From an uncultured Lachnospiraceae bacterium (GTDB taxonomy: Bacteria > Bacillota > Clostridia > Lachnospirales > Lachnospiraceae): 5,988 nucleotides of DNA. A program made the translations under genes and the position numbers. The DNA lies in contig CAOJLW010000137.1 in assembly GCA_948438565.1 (NCBI GenBank), forward strand, positions 1-5,988, given 5' to 3'. This document shows, piece by piece, positions 1 through 5,030 of the stretch; the first letter of the stretch is position 1, and each line of letters opens with the position of its first letter. The notes beneath the pieces were generated by a model that was given only the letters and a program-made list of their open reading frames with translations, was not told the origin of the DNA and did no database searches.

Positions 1-10
1 CAGTAAATTC

Positions 11-17
11 AAGGAGG
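11..17 (+). promoter_or_regulatory. Strong ribosome binding site of flagellin
   Basis: AAGGAGG is a near-perfect complement to the 16S rRNA 3' end and lies 9 nt before the flagellin ATG, which fits a very highly expressed structural gene. Only 26 bp upstream of the gene are in the window, so the promoter (expected to be sigma-28/FliA type for a flagellin) is not visible. The site contains an A-N-GGA core like that bound by CsrA, but any strong Shine-Dalgarno would, so CsrA control cannot be claimed. Confidence 0.9.
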
Positions 18-26
18 AAAACAATT

Positions 27-845
27 ATGGCAATGATAGTACAGCACAATCTTCAAGCAATGAACTCTAACAGGCAGTTGGGCGTTGTTACAAACGCACA
101 GGCTAAATCTACTGAGAAATTATCTTCTGGTTACAGGGTTAACCGTGCGGCAGACGATGCAGCAGGCCTTGCTATTTCCGAGAAGATGAGGGCTACAGTT
201 CGTGGTCTGAAACGTGCATCTACAAACGCACAGGATGGTATTTCTGTAGTACAGATTGCTGAAGGTGCATTGGGTGAAGTTCACTCCATCTTACAGCGTA
301 TGAACGAGCTGGCTACACAGGCAGCAAGTGATGCTAATACCAGTGTTGACAGGGATTCTATCCAGGATGAAATCAATCAGTTGACATCTGAAATCGATCG
401 TATCCGTTCTACAACACAGTTCAATACCATGAACTTGTTAGACGGTTCCTTCTCCGGCAAGAACCTTCAGGTAGGTTCCTTATCTGGACAGAAGATCGAT
501 CTTGCTATCAGCAATATGAACTCAAGCTCACTTGGTGTTAGTGGCTTAGTTATGACCGGCTTCCAGAGCGCTGGTTCTGCTATGGCTAAGATTCAGAGCG
601 CTATCAATTCTGTATCCAAACAGCGTTCATACCTTGGCGCTTTACAGAACCGTTTAGAGCATACAATTGCTAATCTTGACACGACTGCTGAAAATACTCA
701 GGCTGCTGAATCTCGTATCCGTGATACAGATATCGCTTCTGAAATGGTTGAGTACAGCAAGAACAACATTCTTGCTCAGGCAGGACAGTCTATGCTTGCT
801 CAGGCTAACCAGTCAACTCAGGGTGTATTATCCTTATTACAGTAA
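27..845 (+). CDS. Flagellin, short form lacking large D2/D3 domains
   Basis: Structural subunit of the flagellar filament, exported by the flagellar type III apparatus. The N-terminal D0/D1 region (about 1-140) carries hallmark flagellin segments: NSNRQLG at 14-19, KLSSGYRVNRAADDAAGLAI at 31-50, QRMNELATQAA at 90-100 and DEINQLTSEIDRI from 114. The C-terminal D1/D0 region (about 185-272) has LGALQNRLEHTIANL, ESRIRDTDIASEMVE and the terminal VLSLLQ. Only about 45 residues separate the two halves, so at 272 aa it is a minimal flagellin close in size to Bacillus Hag, without the surface domains of the roughly 500-aa enterobacterial FliC. This linker is rich in Ser, Gly and Asn (SGKNLQVGSLSGQ, NMNSSSLGVSG), which suits O-glycosylation. 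The start is set by the strong AAGGAGG site and by the family N-terminus. A terminator follows directly. Codon choice looks more optimised (CGT Arg, AAC Asn) than in the downstream genes. Family call is certain; hag/fliC/flaA naming cannot be settled. Confidence 0.98.
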   Translation: MAMIVQHNLQAMNSNRQLGVVTNAQAKSTEKLSSGYRVNRAADDAAGLAISEKMRATVRGLKRASTNAQDGISVVQIAEGALGEVHSILQRMNELATQAASDANTSVDRDSIQDEINQLTSEIDRIRSTTQFNTMNLLDGSFSGKNLQVGSLSGQKIDLAISNMNSSSLGVSGLVMTGFQSAGSAMAKIQSAINSVSKQRSYLGALQNRLEHTIANLDTTAENTQAAESRIRDTDIASEMVEYSKNNILAQAGQSMLAQANQSTQGVLSLLQ

Positions 846-855
846 TTATTGCTAT

Positions 856-886
856 AAAAGGGCCAGCAATCGCTGGCCCTTTTTTT
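856..886 (+). terminator. Rho-independent terminator after flagellin
   Basis: A perfect 9-bp stem, AGGGCCAGC (859-867) pairing with GCTGGCCCT (872-880), closes a 4-nt AATC loop and is followed by a run of seven T (880-886). Upstream A residues (856-858) can pair with part of the T run and lengthen the stem. It begins 10 bp after the flagellin stop and should end most flagellin transcripts. The next gene starts 37 bp beyond it, so the glycosyltransferase operon depends either on read-through or on a weak promoter that I cannot identify. Confidence 0.95.
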
Positions 887-905
887 AAGTATTTTATGTT
901 ATTAT

Positions 906-913
906 GGAAGAGG
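906..913 (+). promoter_or_regulatory. Ribosome binding site deciding the start of the first glycosyltransferase
   Basis: The purine-rich GGAAGAGG lies 9 nt before the ATGATG at 923. An in-frame upstream ATG at 896 has only a T-rich stretch before it and no Shine-Dalgarno, so 923 is the better start. The paralogue downstream also begins with Met-Met-x-Gln-Asn-Ser, which supports this choice. Confidence 0.7.
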
Positions 914-922
914 TATATAAAT

Positions 923-2299
923 ATGATGAGTCAGAACAGTTCGATTGCTTTTTGTATTCCAACGTATAACCATCCGGATGTGATTCAGGATGTGATTGGG
1001 CGTATGGCAGAAACGTATAAAAAATATCAGGTGGATATCTATGTATATGACTCCAGTGAGAATGACGCTACGCAAGAAGCAGTAGCAGTATTTATCGATC
1101 AGGGTTTTGATCATATTTTTTATATACGACTGGCATCCTCTTTGTCTGTGGATGAAAAATTGCTTTTGATTTTTTCAGGATATGGATTAAGAAAACAGTA
1201 TGATTATATTTGGCCGGCAAAAGATAGGGCTTATTTTACAGAGCAAACGTTGAAAATTGTCGTACGGGAGATACAGGATCCCTATGATGCTATTTTTCTG
1301 GTGACGGGTGATTATCCTTGGGAATTGGGTCAATCGCATTATCAAAGCACAATTTATGATCAACCGGAGGAGTTTTTTTATGACTGGGGTTGGCTGGTCA
1401 CATCATTGGAAACAACTATATTTAACTATAAAACTCTATTGGCATATGTAGACTGGCAAGAATTTAAGGAATTATATTTTATAGATAAGTGTCATGGATT
1501 TGATCATTTGGTCGCATTGTTTATGGGACTGGCAAATTTAAAAAATCCTCTGATTCGGGTTCTAAAAGAGAAAGATATTTTTGTTAGATGTGCGCAGGGA
1601 GCGCAATCCTCGTGGATTATGAATACTTTTCGGATATGGATTTTCTTTTGGTCAAGAGCGATTCGTTCTCTGCCGGATTGTTACAATTCTTATAAGGCAA
1701 AGGTGATGAAACAGACTACGATGCTTCCATGGATTCTCGGAAGCCATAGTAACTTAATTCATTTAAAACAGATGGGTGTGCTGACAGAGGAAAGCTTTGC
1801 ATTGTATCAGGATGTTTGGAAAGACGTATCGGATATTCCCATCAGGGATGTGTATTTGATTTTGAAAAACAGATATTCGGACTTAATAGATAGTATATTA
1901 AGTACAGTGAAAGAATTGTTTGTAAAAAGGGAATACGAAAAAATATGCGTAATTTTTTTAGTCAACGGATGGATAGCGACCTTTGTAGGAGAAGGGAATT
2001 ATAAAATTCTCCAGCATTGTGTGCAAATATATAAAATGGAACTCGATAGGGACAACGGTCATACATTTTTGGATGGTCTTACTTGTATGGAAGATATCAT
2101 TGAAAAATATCAACTATGTAAATACCTGCTATGGCGATTGGAATATGGGATTGCAGAAGATATGCAGGGTGAAATGCTTTCGTGCATTCAGCAGCAAAAG
2201 CTGACTGTCGAAGAGCTTGCAGTGATTATGGTACAGGTATGCGTGGATCATACGAAAGTTTATGAAAAGTTAGCGCAACTATATGAAAGTAATTTGTAA
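923..2299 (+). CDS. GT2-like glycosyltransferase with C-terminal extension, probable flagellin glycosylation
   Basis: Predicted cytoplasmic enzyme transferring a sugar from a nucleotide donor; donor and acceptor are unknown. The 458-aa product opens with a GT-A/family 2 nucleotide-binding strand, IAFCIPTYNHP (8-18), followed by VDIYVYDSSENDAT (37-50), the usual 'D-S-S-x-D' second strand. IRLASSLSVDEKLLLIFSGY (68-87) and YDYIWPAKDRAYF (93-105) follow. The last segment sits where family 2 enzymes normally carry DXD, but only one Asp (D101) is present. PDCYNSYKAK (251-260) and PWILGSHSNLIHLKQMG (269-285) are shared with the downstream paralogue. Residues about 320-458 form a mostly helical tail I do not recognise. 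An aromatic patch at 231-243 (Trp/Phe/Ile rich) could contact membrane or protein but is not a convincing transmembrane segment; there is no signal peptide. The gene lies between the flagellin terminator and the reductase-like gene, 67 bp upstream of the latter. The start at 923 is preferred over 896. Glycosyltransferase call is good; flagellin as target is inferred from position. Confidence 0.85.
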   Translation: MMSQNSSIAFCIPTYNHPDVIQDVIGRMAETYKKYQVDIYVYDSSENDATQEAVAVFIDQGFDHIFYIRLASSLSVDEKLLLIFSGYGLRKQYDYIWPAKDRAYFTEQTLKIVVREIQDPYDAIFLVTGDYPWELGQSHYQSTIYDQPEEFFYDWGWLVTSLETTIFNYKTLLAYVDWQEFKELYFIDKCHGFDHLVALFMGLANLKNPLIRVLKEKDIFVRCAQGAQSSWIMNTFRIWIFFWSRAIRSLPDCYNSYKAKVMKQTTMLPWILGSHSNLIHLKQMGVLTEESFALYQDVWKDVSDIPIRDVYLILKNRYSDLIDSILSTVKELFVKREYEKICVIFLVNGWIATFVGEGNYKILQHCVQIYKMELDRDNGHTFLDGLTCMEDIIEKYQLCKYLLWRLEYGIAEDMQGEMLSCIQQQKLTVEELAVIMVQVCVDHTKVYEKLAQLYESNL

Positions 2300-2366
2300 C
2301 ATATGAGGATGGACAATCTTTATATGGTGTATGGATGGAAATCGAGAACCAAAATAGGTTAGAAAT

Positions 2367-3896
2367 ATGGAGTATCGTGAATTTGGAAAAACAGGACTTT
2401 GGCTCTCTGGGTTGGGATTTGGGATGAATAGGCTTCCAGTAGGATCGTTGTCCGACCGAAAGGAAATGCAAAATGCAATTGATTTGGTGGAATATGCCAT
2501 AAAACAAGGCGTTAATTATATAGATGTGGCCCGGAATTATTCCAATGGAGCTGCGTTTGAGATATTGAGGAAGGTTATGGAACGCCATGCTCAAGATGTG
2601 CATATTTGCATTAAAGTGATGCCATATCATACGGATAACACAAAAGAGGGGGCATTGCAAAGCATTAAGGCACAGCTGCGGGATCTAAATTTAAACAATG
2701 TGGATTTTTGTTTTGCGCAGGCAGTGAAGTCCTATGAAGAATATAGACAGCTTAGGCGTCCGGGCGGGATTTATGATGGTTTTTTGGAGGCTCAAGATCA
2801 GGGGTTGATTCGTCATCTGTGCTTGTCGTCTCATGCTACGGTGGAGGATACAATCCGTATTATGGAGGAGGGCGCGTTTGAGGGGATGACAATTTCATAT
2901 CATCTGTTGAATGCTATGCAAATGCAACCGATTTTGGATCGTGCAGCGGAAACAAATACTGGCATTCTGACGATGAATTCTTTAGCAGGTGGATTGATTC
3001 CCGAAAATCCACAGCTTTTTCAGGAAGAGAATCGTATGCAGTTATGTCAATTGGCTTTACAATATATATATTCTCATAAAGAGATCAGTTGTGTACTGTC
3101 AGGTATGCAATCTGTCGTGGAGGTGGATTGCAATGTGAACGCAATAGCGCAACAGAACAGTGTGCTGCAAAATCGAATGTCTGGAATAGAATCTCAATTA
3201 TTTCAAAAAAATGATTTCTGTATGGCTTGCGATTATTGTAAAGGGTGTCCTAAAGGGATTCCGATTAAAAGTTTTCTATTTAGTTACAATGCATTGCTGT
3301 TTGACAATCGTATGTATGCTGGGCAGTATCGGCGTGAAGATGAAAATTTGTTAGACGATATCCGTTTGACGCAAGAAATGATGCGCAATGGGATTGTATT
3401 TCCAATCGAAGGGGCGAATCCCTGTATTGGTTGTCAAAGCTGTGAAAGAAAATGTACGCAGTCGTTGCCTATCATGGCACGGATACAGACGATATATCAA
3501 AAAATCAATCAAAGAATTTTGGAAAGCAAACGATGGGAAGAGCGAATGCAAGAGATTTTTGCAGAGCGATATCAGTCGATTGCATTTTATCCAAATTGTG
3601 CAACGGTGAAAAAAGTAATGGAGAGATCCGCCAGTTTGTTACGCAGACGTCAGTATGATATCTGGATCATAGATCAAAATAAAAATTTATGGGGAAATAT
3701 GGTGTGCCACGGGATACAGGCAACCGTCGTGGGGGTGGACGCGGTAGAAAAGCTTAAACCACAATGTATTGTGATAGCGCATTATATTTTGGGCGATCTG
3801 TTATATAGTAACGTGAAGCGGTATCGGCAGGAAGGAATCGATATTAAATTTATTTATGATTACAATGATGTGCCTGTTGTGTACTTGGGTGGGTGA
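2367..3896 (+). CDS. Aldo/keto reductase-like protein with two 4Fe-4S motifs and an extra C-terminal domain
   Basis: Predicted cytoplasmic oxidoreductase, possibly acting on a nucleotide sugar. Residues 1-270 are an aldo/keto reductase TIM barrel of the COG1453 type: EYREFGKTGLWLSGLGFG at 2-19, D53 and Y58 in NYIDVARNYSNG, K83, and GLIRHLCLSSH at 146-156. The catalytic His expected five residues after D113 is Gln118, and the usual MKPLAGG reads MNSLAGG (203-209). Residues 285-294 (CxxCxxCxxCP) and 353-363 (CxxCxxCxxxC) match the ferredoxin-like tail of this family, so two [4Fe-4S] clusters or a related arrangement are expected. About 110 further residues (401-509) exceed the usual end of the family. 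They look like a Rossmann-type alpha/beta unit with strands SIAFYPN, YDIWIID, QCIVIAHYI and IDIKFIYDYN. The start fits the family N-terminus, though its ribosome site (AGG 8 nt upstream) is weak. The downstream epimerase begins 12 bp after its stop, indicating co-translation. Fold call is strong; the reaction is unknown. Confidence 0.88.
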   Translation: MEYREFGKTGLWLSGLGFGMNRLPVGSLSDRKEMQNAIDLVEYAIKQGVNYIDVARNYSNGAAFEILRKVMERHAQDVHICIKVMPYHTDNTKEGALQSIKAQLRDLNLNNVDFCFAQAVKSYEEYRQLRRPGGIYDGFLEAQDQGLIRHLCLSSHATVEDTIRIMEEGAFEGMTISYHLLNAMQMQPILDRAAETNTGILTMNSLAGGLIPENPQLFQEENRMQLCQLALQYIYSHKEISCVLSGMQSVVEVDCNVNAIAQQNSVLQNRMSGIESQLFQKNDFCMACDYCKGCPKGIPIKSFLFSYNALLFDNRMYAGQYRREDENLLDDIRLTQEMMRNGIVFPIEGANPCIGCQSCERKCTQSLPIMARIQTIYQKINQRILESKRWEERMQEIFAERYQSIAFYPNCATVKKVMERSASLLRRRQYDIWIIDQNKNLWGNMVCHGIQATVVGVDAVEKLKPQCIVIAHYILGDLLYSNVKRYRQEGIDIKFIYDYNDVPVVYLGG

Positions 3897-3908
3897 CGCA
3901 TTTGTGTT

Positions 3909-5015
3909 ATGATAGATATGGGTGAAATTATGACGTTTTTAGAAAACAAAGTGATTTGGGAAGATTTAGAGGAAATATACAAAAGAGATATTGGCTGGGA
4001 AAAGCTGAGGGGCAAAACGATATTAGTTACCGGGGCGTATGGAATGCTGGCTTCTTATGTGACTTTTCTATGTATTTATTTAAATGAGGTACATCATTTT
4101 GGCCTTAGGATTATCGCTGCGGTTAGGAATATAGACAAGTTGTCGGCGCGTTTTGGCGAGTATGTTGACAAAGCATATTTTGAAATCTGTTTGGACGATA
4201 TTAACAAACCGCTTTCCGTGCAGGGAGACATCCATTACATTGTCCATGGGGCAAGCCTGGCAAGCTCGCAATTTTATGGCTCTATGCCGATTGACGTTAT
4301 TTTACCAAATATATTAGGCACGATGGAACTTTTAAAATTGGCGCAAAAACGAAAGAATCAAAGTTTTTTGCTTTTTAGCAGCGGAGAAATCTATGGTCAG
4401 GTGGACAGCAACATAGAGAAGATAACAGAACAGAGTATGGGAGCGGTGGATCCGCTGAATTTGCGTAATTGTTATAGCGAGGCAAAACGTATGGCGGAAA
4501 TGCTCTGTAAAGCTTGGTATGTACAGCAGGGCGTGTCTGTAAAAATAGCCAGAATTTGTCATACCTATGGCCCGACAATGGATCTCAGGAATGATACAAG
4601 GGTATTCGCATCGTTTGTAAACGATATTGTCAACAACCGCAATATTGTGATGAAAAGCAACGGGTTGGCTAAACGTCCATTTTGTTATATTGCAGACGCA
4701 GTGGCCGGATATTTTATGATTTTGTTAAATGGAGCGCCAGGAGAAGCATATAATGTCTGTAATTCCAAAGAGTTTATCAGTATTCGGGAATTAGCGGATA
4801 CGCTCGTTTCATTGTATCCGGATAAATATCTCAACGTTGAGATGCAAATCTGCCAGAAGGGCAGTTCATATATGGAAGCTACAGTGGAAAAAGATATTGT
4901 GGTTTCAAACGATAAGCTGGTCGCTTTAGGATGGGAATGTCAATATAGTGTGCGGGAAGGGTTTAGGCGGACAATTGAAGGGATCATACCAGAAAGAAAG
5001 ATACGAAAGGAATAG
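3909..5015 (+). CDS. NAD-dependent nucleotide-sugar epimerase/dehydratase (extended SDR)
   Basis: Extended short-chain dehydrogenase/reductase acting on a nucleotide sugar in the cytoplasm; members include 4-epimerases, 4,6-dehydratases and UDP-glucuronate decarboxylases. The NAD-binding motif is KTILVTGAYGMLAS (36-49). Its third Gly is Ala48, giving GxxGxxA. IVHGASLASS (111-120) is the typical NAD-contacting strand. LLFSSGEIYG (154-163) provides the catalytic Ser, and CYSEAKRMAE (188-197) provides the Y189xxxK193 pair, so the Ser-Tyr-Lys triad is intact. ARICHTYGPTMD (214-225) and RPFCYIADAVAGYF (256-269) are nucleotide-sugar-binding landmarks of the dTDP-glucose dehydratase/UXS branch. At 368 aa it is somewhat longer than the typical 310-350 because of an N-terminal helical extension of about 30 residues. 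Three in-frame ATGs (3909, 3918, 3930) are possible starts. The last follows GGGTGA closely and would give a protein beginning MTFLEN. The gene is 12 bp after the reductase-like gene and 9 bp before the next. Exact substrate cannot be assigned. Confidence 0.9.
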   Translation: MIDMGEIMTFLENKVIWEDLEEIYKRDIGWEKLRGKTILVTGAYGMLASYVTFLCIYLNEVHHFGLRIIAAVRNIDKLSARFGEYVDKAYFEICLDDINKPLSVQGDIHYIVHGASLASSQFYGSMPIDVILPNILGTMELLKLAQKRKNQSFLLFSSGEIYGQVDSNIEKITEQSMGAVDPLNLRNCYSEAKRMAEMLCKAWYVQQGVSVKIARICHTYGPTMDLRNDTRVFASFVNDIVNNRNIVMKSNGLAKRPFCYIADAVAGYFMILLNGAPGEAYNVCNSKEFISIRELADTLVSLYPDKYLNVEMQICQKGSSYMEATVEKDIVVSNDKLVALGWECQYSVREGFRRTIEGIIPERKIRKE

Positions 5016-5030
5016 ATATATGTTATGATG
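5005..5030 (+). promoter_or_regulatory. Translation initiation region of second glycosyltransferase with two-codon ORF
   Basis: GAAAGGA (5005-5011) overlaps the end of the epimerase gene. The first ATG at good spacing (5020) encodes only Met-Leu before a TGA at 5026-5028. That stop overlaps the ATG at 5025 in an ATGA arrangement, and another ATG follows at 5028. The glycosyltransferase frame starts at 5025, 14 nt from the purine run, which is long. Initiation may therefore involve reinitiation from the epimerase or from the two-codon ORF. This is inferred from spacing alone. Confidence 0.45.

Noticed and set aside
667..888. 73-codon + strand reading frame overlapping the flagellin 3' end and terminator
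   Set aside because: It is a frame shadow of the conserved flagellin C-terminus and runs through the terminator hairpin.
887..910. Possible promoter in the T-rich stretch after the terminator
   Set aside because: A TATTAT-like string exists, but there is no credible -35 or sigma-28 element at proper spacing, and AT-rich DNA yields such strings by chance.
896..922. Upstream in-frame ATG (896) as start of the first glycosyltransferase
   Set aside because: It is preceded by the T-rich terminator tail without a Shine-Dalgarno, whereas 923 has GGAAGAGG at 9 nt and gives an N-terminus matching the paralogue.
2303..2362. 19-codon ORF in the gap before the reductase-like gene
   Set aside because: No clear ribosome site or recognisable sequence; it is expected by chance in 67 bp of AT-rich DNA.
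2226..2660. 144-codon reading frame on the minus strand
   Set aside because: It overlaps the end of the glycosyltransferase and the start of the reductase-like gene, its protein has no recognisable motif, and both + strand genes have strong family matches.
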